This document shows, one piece after another, positions 34,959 to 42,928 of a stretch of DNA of 47,338 bases. This DNA comes from Spirulina sp. SIO3F2 (GTDB lineage: Bacteria > Cyanobacteriota > Cyanobacteriia > Cyanobacteriales > Spirulinaceae): the NCBI GenBank assembly GCA_010672165.1, contig JAAHHN010000025.1:1-47338 (forward strand). The letters run 5' to 3'. Each line of letters opens with the position of its first letter. The first letter of the stretch is position 1. The notes beneath the pieces were generated by a model. The model was not told the DNA's origin and made no database searches. It saw only the letters and a list, made by a program, of their open reading frames with translations. The position numbers and the translations under genes were made by a program.

Positions 34959-35796
34959 GATGGAGCTGGGGGGGATAATGAATGCTGATCTTTCCAGCAT
35001 AGGTGCGTTCTGCTGTTGATGTCGCGCGTAAATCGCCCCAGAGTTTGCCTTGGGCTAACCCGTCAAGACAGCGCCGAATATTGCGATCGCGGCTCTGTTG
35101 GGGACACTGCTGGCTGAACTGATTTCGGTGGGTATCAGGATGAGATAAATGTGTGACTGTGCCCAAGGCGCGAATGGCATAGCCGAGGAGTTGCGATCGC
35201 ATCAATAGATCCTGATCTTCCCAGCCCCAGCCCGCAAAATCATGGCGATATCCCCCCACTTGCTCCAATAGTTCACGGTGCGCACAGAGGAGACCATAGC
35301 CAGGTCGAACCTGAGCTTGGGTCATGTCTGCATAGATTTCAACTCGTTTTTCTGTAAGACTCTGCGTGATGCAATAGGCATAGCGCGATCGCTGCACAGC
35401 AATATTCTGGAATTGAGACTCTTGCACAGATTGGATGTGATAGAAGGTGTATGGATTCTGAGCCGCCGCCTGACTAAGTTCAATGAGGGTTTTGGTAGTC
35501 CATACAATATCCACATCTGAAATAAGAATAAGCAACTCAGTAGCGGCTAATAAACCCTGATTTAGCAACCAGCCCTTATTAAAACCCTTGTGAGGACACT
35601 GCAAAATGTTCACCTGAGACTGTTGGGAAACTTTAGTTAATTGGGCACAACAATCAGCATTAGTTGAACCGCCATCACAGAGCAGGATCTGTCTGAGCTT
35701 AAAGTTAGGCGTGCGATCGCTCTCCTTCAGCAGCGTTGCAACGCATTGCTCAACGGTAGGGCGATCTTTGACGGGAATGATAACGTCTAAATCCAT
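34897..35796 (-). CDS. GT-A glycosyltransferase with WGxED motif (operon gene 5)
   Basis: 299 residues. It opens LDVIIPVKDRPTVEQCVATL, has the donor-site DVD at 94-96 (LISDVDIVW) and the acceptor/metal motif GWGWEDQDLLMR at 189-200. It looks like a distant paralogue of the next gene. The last 30 residues (after residue 268, Pro/His/Ser-rich) show no family character and overlap the downstream gene by 62 bp. The natural end may have been near residue 270 before a frame change. It overlaps the preceding gene by 10 bp. Confidence 0.82.
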   Translation of the reverse strand: MDLDVIIPVKDRPTVEQCVATLLKESDRTPNFKLRQILLCDGGSTNADCCAQLTKVSQQSQVNILQCPHKGFNKGWLLNQGLLAATELLILISDVDIVWTTKTLIELSQAAAQNPYTFYHIQSVQESQFQNIAVQRSRYAYCITQSLTEKRVEIYADMTQAQVRPGYGLLCAHRELLEQVGGYRHDFAGWGWEDQDLLMRSQLLGYAIRALGTVTHLSHPDTHRNQFSQQCPQQSRDRNIRRCLDGLAQGKLWGDLRATSTAERTYAGKISIHYPPQLHHAAYPDHPLPRSSCSSNESA

Positions 35797-36911
35797 TGCA
35801 ATTCCGGCCCCCAGAGATGCTGGAGTGGAATATCTGGCGCAGTTGCTAAGGGGTTTAAATCCAACGTTTGACCTTGAGTTGCCGCTTGGGCATTTGCGAT
35901 CGCGCGATCTTTCATGGTTTGGGTCAACGCTTGCCGAATAGGTGACGCCAACCCCGTCTCCGCTGCTGTAGTCAAGGATTCAGGACGCTTGCGGCGGAAG
36001 TAGCAAGAGCGTGGGCTATTGACAATTCGAGCACACCAATGGGCGCGGAGCAAAAACTCTGTATCTCCCCCAAAACGTAGCCCAGTGGCAAAGCCGCCCA
36101 ACCGTTGGATCAAACTACGGGTGATCAAGCTGGTGGGATGAAGTAAGGCATGGCCAGGAGCTTGAGCGAGGGATTGATTCACATCGAGCGGATAGCCCAC
36201 GGCTTGCACTTGGGCATCGGGTTCGAGTACCCGAATTTCCTGGCTCCCGACCAGTTCTGCACCCGTGGTGTGAGCAGTCTGCAAAAGGGTAGCGAGGCGA
36301 TCGCAACTTGACCAGTCATCAGCGTCTTGGCAGAGATAAGCATCATAGGTGGTGCGATTGATGACGGATTGAATTAGGCGATAGGGGCCAACGCGATCGG
36401 GCGCTTGGAGCAGGGTAACTTGTGGGAATTGGCGAATGATCTCTAGTGGTGGCGTAGGTGAAGCATCGTCAATGACGACGATATTTGTGAGGGGATGAGT
36501 TTGTTGGCAGAGGGAGGTGAGGCAGCGGGTGAGCCAGGGTTCACAGCGCCAATGAGGGATGAGGGCGAGGATGGTGGGGTTTGTGAGCCAGGTGAATTGC
36601 GCTGGTTTTTCTGGGGGAATTCCTCTATCTAAGACCTTTGATCCCCCCTGCCCTCCTTGGAAAAGGGGGGTGACGCCGCAAGCGGCTGGGACACATTCTG
36701 GATTAACACTCGTCGCTGTGTGCCAACGAACTGAAATGTTAGCTTCTTCCAACGCTGCTGCCAGATGTAAAGGGTTTTGATGATGCTGGAATGCTGTCGG
36801 CAGAGGTTGTTTAACTGTCCATTGGGTGAGGGGTTCAGAGAGTACAGTTGCCGTCAGAAGTGGCAGTTCCCCTGACGGTGGCATAATGGTTAGCTCAACC
36901 TCTGCATTCAT
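35787..36911 (-). CDS. GT2 glycosyltransferase carrying an in-frame repeat insert (operon gene 4)
   Basis: 374 residues. The catalytic GT-A domain starts near 112 (TILALIPHWRCEPWLTRCLT, IVVIDDASPTPP, the DxD region YLCQDADDW at about 196-199) and continues with GLRFGGDTEFLLRAHW. The first 70 residues form a small extra N-terminal domain. Residues about 72-104 (including TPLFQGGQGGSKVLDRGIPP) are the translation of an intergenic-type palindromic repeat, which is a likely insertion in the linker. It overlaps the upstream ligase gene by 4 bp and the downstream gene by 10 bp. The reading frame is intact across the insert. Confidence 0.82.
   Translation of the reverse strand: MNAEVELTIMPPSGELPLLTATVLSEPLTQWTVKQPLPTAFQHHQNPLHLAAALEEANISVRWHTATSVNPECVPAACGVTPLFQGGQGGSKVLDRGIPPEKPAQFTWLTNPTILALIPHWRCEPWLTRCLTSLCQQTHPLTNIVVIDDASPTPPLEIIRQFPQVTLLQAPDRVGPYRLIQSVINRTTYDAYLCQDADDWSSCDRLATLLQTAHTTGAELVGSQEIRVLEPDAQVQAVGYPLDVNQSLAQAPGHALLHPTSLITRSLIQRLGGFATGLRFGGDTEFLLRAHWCARIVNSPRSCYFRRKRPESLTTAAETGLASPIRQALTQTMKDRAIANAQAATQGQTLDLNPLATAPDIPLQHLWGPELQWI
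36612..36690. repeat. Palindromic intergenic-type repeat inside a coding sequence
   Basis: Within the GT2 gene lies CCCCCC (36643-36648) ... TCCTTGGA ... GGGGGG (36665-36670), followed directly by GCCGC-AA-GCGGC (36675-36686). Such CCCCCCTTTTCCAAGGAGGG-like palindromes normally sit between cyanobacterial genes. Here the block is translated without a stop. Edges are judged from where protein character changes. Confidence 0.6.
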
Positions 36912-39190
36912 GGTGCAGCACTCATCTGCTTAATGATCGACTGTTTGCTGTTCACCCCTTTAGTGTGGCGATCGAAACTGCTGCGATGACGATTAGGGGG
37001 AGCCGCAGCAAAGAGGCAAGCGTAAGCGAGTTCAGGCTGGCCGGCTTGTAGAAACTGAGGTGCAAGGGCTTTGAGAATCGGCGACCAGGGCAGCGGATTG
37101 CTCGTAGTTTGTCCCAGGTTCACAGTTAATTGCCCAACTTGCTGTTGGAGAATCTCCTGCCATTCGGCAAGGTCAAAGGATTCCCCTAAAACCAGCATGG
37201 TATACCCTTTTTCTAGCCAACATTGGGCGCTCTGGCTGGGTGATTGGGCTGCCGAAAAAAGCTCTGTGAGGCTGGTTTGGAGTGCGATCGCTTTCGGTTG
37301 CAACAACCGCTGACGATGCTGCTGCCACAGTCTCATAAAATCCGTTTGGGTCTGATTTTGCATCCATGCACCCGGACAGTTATGAACTATTTCTGCCCAG
37401 GTTACAATCATGTCTACATTCAGCATCGGTGCAAATCGGAAAAAGTCACCGAGCAAAATGGCAGATAGCGGTCGGAGTTGGGGGAGCCAGGGATGTGCTC
37501 GTGCCTGAGCGTTTTGCCCTGCTTGCTCCAGCACTGCCAAATAATGATGCATCGTGAACGCATCTGGCTGAATGCCTTGGGGCCAAAAGTTTTGAATCAG
37601 CGTCTGCACCCAAGGCCAAGTCAGCTGAACTGTGGCGGTATCGAGGGTTAGTAACGGAGCTAACAGATCAAACCCCACGGCAGCATAAGCTGCTAAATCT
37701 GCGGGTTGATGTTCATCCCGCCAGCATTGTAGTCGAGTCAGTAATGCTAGATAGAATTGCTGCACTTCAAGCTCAGGGAGCGTCTCGCCCATAAAGCTCA
37801 CTGCCCAGAGCAACACCCGCACTTTCCAGAGTTCAAGGACTGTATCCCCAGTTGTATAGGTAAAACTAAGGGTTTGAATCCGTTGCAGTGTTGCAGGTGA
37901 TAAGCCTTGGGAAAGAATATAACGGGGAACAGCAAGATGTTTCAGCAGTGCTGCGATCGCCATTCCTTTGCCTGTGGGTAAGGGCTGCTCTAGCCAGCTT
38001 GACCAAGGCTGACTCAGGAGTTGTTGCAACCATTGCTGGCTCTCTAAAGGTGCTGAGGGCAGATTAGGTGAATTGGATTTAGGCTGCTCTAGAATCACTT
38101 CTGTCTCCTGCTGACCCAATGTGGTCTCTAGCCATTGTTGCAAAGGAGCTAAATCGTTGTCGGTCATGGCAGCGGTTGGTTGCACCCAGAGCCGACGATG
38201 CTCAGGGTAGAGTTGGAGCTGATAATTTAGGATCTCTGGGAAAGGAGGCATTTCCACTTCACCCGGCCAATAAGTGCGATCGCCGAGCTGCAACTGCTCT
38301 TCCTCACGTCCCAAAATCTTGGCTGTCAAACCAGGCCGACCACAGGGACAAGGATCAGGATATAGATGCAAGACATCACCGCTGTAATATCGCACCATTG
38401 GCATTGTGGTGTTGTAGAGATCGGTGGTCAGGAGTTGACCGTCCACAATCTCATAAAGACAACGATCGCTATCTAAATGCAACCGTCCCACCTCAGGACA
38501 GCTCAAGCCTGACATCCCTGCTTCTTGGCAGCCATATTCATTAATTACAGGCGCACGGAAAATATCGGAGAGGAGCGATCGCTGCTGCTTCCACAAACAT
38601 TCCCCCGTGGTAATCACAGCGACTATCGAGCCAGACGGGGGCTGTATTTGGCAATGGTGAAGCGCGATCGCTACTTCACAAAGACGGCTGGGATAGCCTC
38701 GTACCATCACAGGCTGTTGGCTTACGATAGCTTGGAATTGTTGTAGAAATATGTCATCGATCGCACCGAAAAGGCTACTATCCTGTTCCCGCACTGGGCC
38801 AAGACGGCTCGCCAAATTGAGCATGGGGGTTTCTGGTACAATCCCCCACCAACTTAAGCTGTGCTGCCGTGCCACAAGTCGCGCTTGGTTCCAGCGATCG
38901 CCTGCGAAATAGGTAAATGATTCACTTTCAGCCCCACCAGCTGTACCGCTGGTTTGTCCCCGATAGACCACATCAGCAGCATCGGTCAGAAAAGCGCCAG
39001 GATTGGCACGCAATTCTGATTTTCTTAGGGGTTGTAACCATGTAAATGCGGTCTGCCAGTCAGGAACAAGTTCATCTTTAGCAGTGATCAAGCCTGCTGA
39101 GAGGAACCGTACTCGATTAACCGGTGCACGGGCAGCGGCGGCGAGAATCAGGGGGAGGCGATCGAGAGCCTGGGCAGTAATTGGTTGCAT
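36908..39190 (-). CDS. PaaK/CapK-like adenylate-forming protein with an unknown C-terminal half (operon gene 3)
   Basis: 760 residues from ATG 39190; an upstream start at 39238 would overlap the SH3b gene. The first 370 residues have the phenylacetate-CoA-ligase/CapK layout: phosphate-binding loop QTSGTAGG (80-86), INEYGCQEAGMSG (YGxxE motif), PMVRYYSGD (the A7-type Asp) and the metal-site-like CPCGRPG with KILGREEEQ after it. Such domains activate a carboxylate as an acyl-adenylate. The remaining 370 residues are mainly helical, rich in Leu/Gln/Trp, and match nothing I recognise. It begins 8 bp after the SH3b gene and overlaps the GT2 gene by 4 bp. The product acyl or aminoacyl group is unknown. 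Confidence 0.78.
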   Translation of the reverse strand: MQPITAQALDRLPLILAAAARAPVNRVRFLSAGLITAKDELVPDWQTAFTWLQPLRKSELRANPGAFLTDAADVVYRGQTSGTAGGAESESFTYFAGDRWNQARLVARQHSLSWWGIVPETPMLNLASRLGPVREQDSSLFGAIDDIFLQQFQAIVSQQPVMVRGYPSRLCEVAIALHHCQIQPPSGSIVAVITTGECLWKQQRSLLSDIFRAPVINEYGCQEAGMSGLSCPEVGRLHLDSDRCLYEIVDGQLLTTDLYNTTMPMVRYYSGDVLHLYPDPCPCGRPGLTAKILGREEEQLQLGDRTYWPGEVEMPPFPEILNYQLQLYPEHRRLWVQPTAAMTDNDLAPLQQWLETTLGQQETEVILEQPKSNSPNLPSAPLESQQWLQQLLSQPWSSWLEQPLPTGKGMAIAALLKHLAVPRYILSQGLSPATLQRIQTLSFTYTTGDTVLELWKVRVLLWAVSFMGETLPELEVQQFYLALLTRLQCWRDEHQPADLAAYAAVGFDLLAPLLTLDTATVQLTWPWVQTLIQNFWPQGIQPDAFTMHHYLAVLEQAGQNAQARAHPWLPQLRPLSAILLGDFFRFAPMLNVDMIVTWAEIVHNCPGAWMQNQTQTDFMRLWQQHRQRLLQPKAIALQTSLTELFSAAQSPSQSAQCWLEKGYTMLVLGESFDLAEWQEILQQQVGQLTVNLGQTTSNPLPWSPILKALAPQFLQAGQPELAYACLFAAAPPNRHRSSFDRHTKGVNSKQSIIKQMSAAP

Positions 39191-39198
39191 CGCGTGGG

Positions 39199-39699
39199 CT
39201 ACAGTTGTCCTGCTAAGGCATCTCCCATCGCTAGCCAATCTTCCTGCACTGTCACAGGCTCAACGCCCAACACTTCTGGCTGCAACAATTGCCCGACCCC
39301 ATCCGGTTTGGCACAAAACCGTCCCAGATCTTTGAGATACCCAGCCGAGACCCAGCCTTCGACAAAATCAGGAGCAGAGGCATATTCAGGAAAGGTAAAA
39401 CCACCTGGCCCCGTCACCCTTGCCCAGACCCCATTGCGTGTCCATTCCAACACTACAATTTTCCAACCGTTGGGAATATAACCAATAATCTCTCCCGCAG
39501 GTTCCTCTCGGATACGGAGTCGACCGCCTTCAGTGGTCACCTGGGAATAGAAGAGCGGGAAGTCTGATCGGGGTTTGCAATGGTTGACCACTTGAGCCAG
39601 TTCTGAAGCCGGTTCAGCCGCCTGCACGGTTTGGCCCAGGCTGGTGATAATGCCAAGGGTCAGCATCAAAAGGGAGAATTTCCGAGGAGTGATGGACAT
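39199..39699 (-). CDS. Secreted SH3b-domain protein B (operon gene 2)
   Basis: 166 residues. It has an N-terminal signal peptide (FSLLMLTLGIITSLGQTVQAAE), then a bacterial SH3 domain (about 50-125): GGRLRIREEPAGEIIGYIPNG, WKIVVLEWTRNGVWARVTG and EGWVSAGYLKDLG. A C-terminal tail of about 40 residues follows. Two Cys (before and after the domain) could form a disulfide. Bacterial SH3 domains bind peptidoglycan or wall glycans. It is a tandem paralogue of the gene 18 bp upstream and is 8 bp ahead of the adenylate-forming gene. Confidence 0.85.
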   Translation of the reverse strand: MSITPRKFSLLMLTLGIITSLGQTVQAAEPASELAQVVNHCKPRSDFPLFYSQVTTEGGRLRIREEPAGEIIGYIPNGWKIVVLEWTRNGVWARVTGPGGFTFPEYASAPDFVEGWVSAGYLKDLGRFCAKPDGVGQLLQPEVLGVEPVTVQEDWLAMGDALAGQL

Positions 39700-39717
39700 G
39701 ATGTTGAGTGAACCTGA

Positions 39718-40278
39718 TTAAATTTGCGGTTGAACAAGATGAGTGTTGGGCAGCATCGCACTCAGGATGTCGCCTGTGGCAAGGCGATCGCGTTGCACTT
39801 CAACAGGCTTACTCCCCAACAGTTCTGGTTGCATCAGTTGTCCCACCGCACCATCGTTCAATACTGGCTTATCGCAAAAACGACCCAGATCTTTGAGGTA
39901 GGCTGCCGATACCCAGCCTTCTCGAAGCGAAGGTGCACCACCCAAAGGCGCTCCCCCACCAAAATGATCCGTGATTCTAGCCCAGGCTCCATCCCGAGAC
40001 CAGGACAACACCCGAACCGCCCAGCCATGAGGAGCCGCGCCAATCACAGCACCACTCGGACTGGGATTGGCGCGAATGTTAAGTGTATCTCCCTCATTAG
40101 TGGTGATGCGGGCATAAAATTTAGGAAAGCCACCATACTCACATGGTTCAACCACTTGCGCTAGCGTTTTGGAAGCTGGCTGTGGCGTGGTTGCCCTGGC
40201 TTGAGTCGCCTGGGCGAGGCTTGAGACGATACTGAGCCATAAAAGAATTGGGAGGAAGTGCCAAGATCGCTGAAACAT
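39718..40278 (-). CDS. Secreted SH3b-domain protein A (operon gene 1)
   Basis: 186 residues with the same plan as its neighbour: signal peptide (LPILLWLSIVSSLAQATQARA), LAQVVEPCEYGGFPKFYARI, the SH3 core (GDTLNIRANPSPSGAVIGAA, WAVRVLSWSRDGAWARIT, EGWVSAAYLKDLGRFC) and a tail QLMQPELLGSKPVEVQRDRL shared with the paralogue. A Gly/Pro-rich loop (HFGGGAPLGGAPS) is longer than in protein B. It is the first gene of the six-gene minus-strand operon. The promoter should lie in the 127 bp before the small membrane-protein gene that diverges from it. Confidence 0.85.
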   Translation of the reverse strand: MFQRSWHFLPILLWLSIVSSLAQATQARATTPQPASKTLAQVVEPCEYGGFPKFYARITTNEGDTLNIRANPSPSGAVIGAAPHGWAVRVLSWSRDGAWARITDHFGGGAPLGGAPSLREGWVSAAYLKDLGRFCDKPVLNDGAVGQLMQPELLGSKPVEVQRDRLATGDILSAMLPNTHLVQPQI

Positions 40279-40405
40279 AGATATAGTTAAGGTTTTGGAG
40301 GGATGCTGTTGAACAGCACAGGTGAATTACCTCCAATATACCGCTCTGATTTAGATAGAGTCGCTCTGTTTCATTTTTGTTAAGCCACATCAGGAATTCG
40401 AAGTG

Positions 40406-40618
40406 ATGGAAATTGTTTTACTATTGGCAGCCCTGTTGATTGCTTGGGGCGTGTTTACTTGGCTCGTCAAAGTTGTCAAAGCTAGCGTGCAAACTGCTCT
40501 GGGGATTGCTGTAGTTTTAGTCATTATCCAAGTAGGTTTTGGCATTGGCCCTCAACAGCTCTGGCAGCAAATCACAAATTTGCCGCAGACGGTGTTCAAT
40601 ATGCTCCAAGGATCTTAA
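40406..40618 (+). CDS. Small membrane protein (70 aa)
   Basis: 70 residues from ATG 40406 (a GTG at 40403 is also possible). Two hydrophobic helices are predicted: IVLLLAALLIAWGVFTWLV and TALGIAVVLVIIQVGFGI, joined by a short basic loop (KVVKAS), followed by an amphipathic Gln-rich tail. I recall similar two-helix proteins of about 70 residues in many cyanobacteria, without function. It is divergent from the SH3b/glycosyltransferase operon. Confidence 0.7.
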   Translation: MEIVLLLAALLIAWGVFTWLVKVVKASVQTALGIAVVLVIIQVGFGIGPQQLWQQITNLPQTVFNMLQGS

Positions 40619-40723
40619 ATTCAAATTGAAAAGTAAGTGAGAGACTAATGCAATCTCGATAATCTCCTTTCCTGGTTATAGAAGAGTAATCTATATCTAG
40701 TTGTCTTGGCTTTTACGACTTAT

Positions 40724-42451
40724 CTATGTCGTAAAACTTTGGGTTTGATGAACTTTTTCAGTTTTATCAAGCGAGTGATAACTAGCTGTAGTTTGGGGTG
40801 GTAGCTCAATGAAAAAAACTGTCCCTTCTCCGAACACACTCTGGCAAGATAGCTTGCCATGATGTGTATCTGTAATAATACGATAACTAATCGACAAACC
40901 TAAGCCAGTTCCTCTGCCTACAGCCTTAGTGGTAAAAAAGGGATCAAACAATCGCGATTGCAACTGCTCAGGAATCCCTGGTCCATTATCCTGAATTTTA
41001 ATAATCAACCAGTTCGAGCTTGAGCAGTGGGTATTGATCTGAATAATATGTGGATCGGCTTCAATATCTTGATACAAACATTCTTTCTTTCTCTCTTCTA
41101 GTGCATCAATAGCATTCGCTAGGATATTCATGAACACCTGATTTAGCTGACCTGGGTAACAAGCAATGCGAGGGATATTACCATAGTTTCTTTGGACTTG
41201 AATTTCAGGATGTTTTTCGTTGGCTTGCAGACGATGTTGTAGAAGCATCAAGGTGCTATCTAGTCCTTCATGTAAGTCTGCCATTTTGAGATCCGCTTCA
41301 TCAAGACGCGAGAAGTTACGGAGAGAGAGCACGATGTCAGTAATACGTTGTGTGCCAAGATGCATTGAGCGCAAAAGATTAGCTAAGTCTTTTTCCAAGA
41401 AAGATAGATCGATTTCCTCAAGCTTATCAACAAGATCTGGATGCAAGGTTTGAGTATGTTTTTGATAAAGATGAAGTAGATCAAGAAGATCCTGTGCATG
41501 TTCCTCAAGATACTCAATATTGCCATGAATAAAGTTAATCGGGTTATTGATTTCATGAGCAATCCCAGCCACCAATTGACCTAAACTCGACATTTTCTCA
41601 CTCTGGATCAATTGTGCTTGAGTATTTTGTAGCTCTTCTAGGGTTTGTGTGAGTTCTTGGGTGCGCTGTTCAAGGTCTTGATTTTTTTCACCAAGTAAGT
41701 GAACTGTTTTTTGCAGTTTTGCGCCCATCTCATTGAAGGCATGGGCCAAAATAGATAATTCATCTTGACTACTTAAGGTGATGCGGTGCTCAAAGTTGCC
41801 TGTGGCCAGTTGCTGAGTTCCTTGCATCAGCGCTTGCACTGGGCGGGTAATGGAACGACTAATCCACTGGGCTAAGGCCGCACCAACGATAGTCGCCAGA
41901 ATTGCGATCGCAATCCCTCGATTCCGTACAGCGGTAATTTGCTGTTGCACAGATGTTGTTGATAAACCAATCTGAATCGCGCCAATTGGTTTTCTCCCCA
42001 CAATGATCGCACGTCCAATGCGTAATTCTTCAGTGTACCAATCCACCATTGTTGTCGAGCTTTGAACCAGTTGGCGACCGATCGGATCAACTTCTGTTGT
42101 GTAGATTGCTATCGCACTGTTGGCATCTGCGAGTAGATAACCCTGAGCATCGTAAATCGAACCAACCGTTAGCAACGCTTGATACTCACCGAGCTGGCTC
42201 ATGCTCTCTCTTAAGAGATCCGCATCTAAACGGTAGAGAGGATCAGTGAGTGTGAGTTCTAGCGTATCCAACAACACTTGCGCCTGGTATTCTAGCTCAG
42301 TTCGAAAATATTTTTGTTCTTGTTGAATGGAAAAGATTGTCGTGACTCCGACAATCCCCATCACTAGACCGGTGATAATCCAGGTCAATTTGGAAGAGAG
42401 TGACTGTTGAGAGTTCAGCCATCTTTTGTAGATAGCAGTAGAGACTTTCAT
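40724..42451 (-). CDS. Sensor histidine kinase (TM-sensor-TM-HAMP-HisKA-HATPase)
   Basis: 575 residues. TM1 is LTWIITGLVMGIVGVTTIF, then a periplasmic domain of about 125 residues, TM2 (GIAIAILATIVGAALAQWI), HAMP, a coiled coil (residues 240-290) and HisKA with VAGIAHEINNPINFIHGNIE as H-box. The ATPase domain has NAIDAL, DNGPGIPEQL and GRGTGLGLSISYR. It is 477 bp downstream of a PhnD-like lipoprotein gene on the same strand. In cyanobacteria and other phyla such binding proteins often serve as the input for an adjacent kinase. No response-regulator gene directly follows; the nearest is at 44330-44887. Confidence 0.9.
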   Translation of the reverse strand: MKVSTAIYKRWLNSQQSLSSKLTWIITGLVMGIVGVTTIFSIQQEQKYFRTELEYQAQVLLDTLELTLTDPLYRLDADLLRESMSQLGEYQALLTVGSIYDAQGYLLADANSAIAIYTTEVDPIGRQLVQSSTTMVDWYTEELRIGRAIIVGRKPIGAIQIGLSTTSVQQQITAVRNRGIAIAILATIVGAALAQWISRSITRPVQALMQGTQQLATGNFEHRITLSSQDELSILAHAFNEMGAKLQKTVHLLGEKNQDLEQRTQELTQTLEELQNTQAQLIQSEKMSSLGQLVAGIAHEINNPINFIHGNIEYLEEHAQDLLDLLHLYQKHTQTLHPDLVDKLEEIDLSFLEKDLANLLRSMHLGTQRITDIVLSLRNFSRLDEADLKMADLHEGLDSTLMLLQHRLQANEKHPEIQVQRNYGNIPRIACYPGQLNQVFMNILANAIDALEERKKECLYQDIEADPHIIQINTHCSSSNWLIIKIQDNGPGIPEQLQSRLFDPFFTTKAVGRGTGLGLSISYRIITDTHHGKLSCQSVFGEGTVFFIELPPQTTASYHSLDKTEKVHQTQSFTT

Positions 42452-42928
42452 ATAAATTGCTTAACTCTCTTGCGCCAAATCATCAATCCTTTCAGTCTTT
42501 TGAGCACATTATCAAAAGATGTGACCTACTCCAAATCGTTACCATTGCAGTTCTCTTCTAACCTTTATGACATTCAGCTCGACTACCATTCAACCTTAGC
42601 AGTGTGTTCTCAAACAGTCCAGGGTTATAATCTGCTGCTTTAGGATAGTCATAACCATCCTCTTTAATTGGAATAACTTGATATTGTTGGATTACGCATA
42701 ACTGATGCGAATACTTAGACAAGCCACTTCCTTAGAGTAGCTAATGCTTATACAGATATTATCGTTCTACAAATTTTGAATATCTCGACCACTAATTTTC
42801 TCAATCCTGGAGGATTTCAAACTCTATTCTCCTCCCAAAACTGGAGGGATAAAAGAGGACAAAAGCTGCATTTTAAGCATATTCCCGAAATGTATATAAA
42901 CGGTAGCTTCAAGTAAAGATATTTCTAC
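42452..42928. other. 477-bp gap between PhnD-like gene and kinase gene, with a possible gene remnant
   Basis: Minus-strand translation of 42731-42558 is open for 58 codons (no ATG) and reads in part IQQYQVIPIKEDGYDYPKAA, then DYNPGLFENTLLRLNG. The composition is protein-like, so it may be a relic, but I recognise no family and chance cannot be excluded. The rest is AT-rich. A CTCC...GGAG hairpin is seen near 42830-42850. I find no tRNA or clear promoter. Confidence 0.3.
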
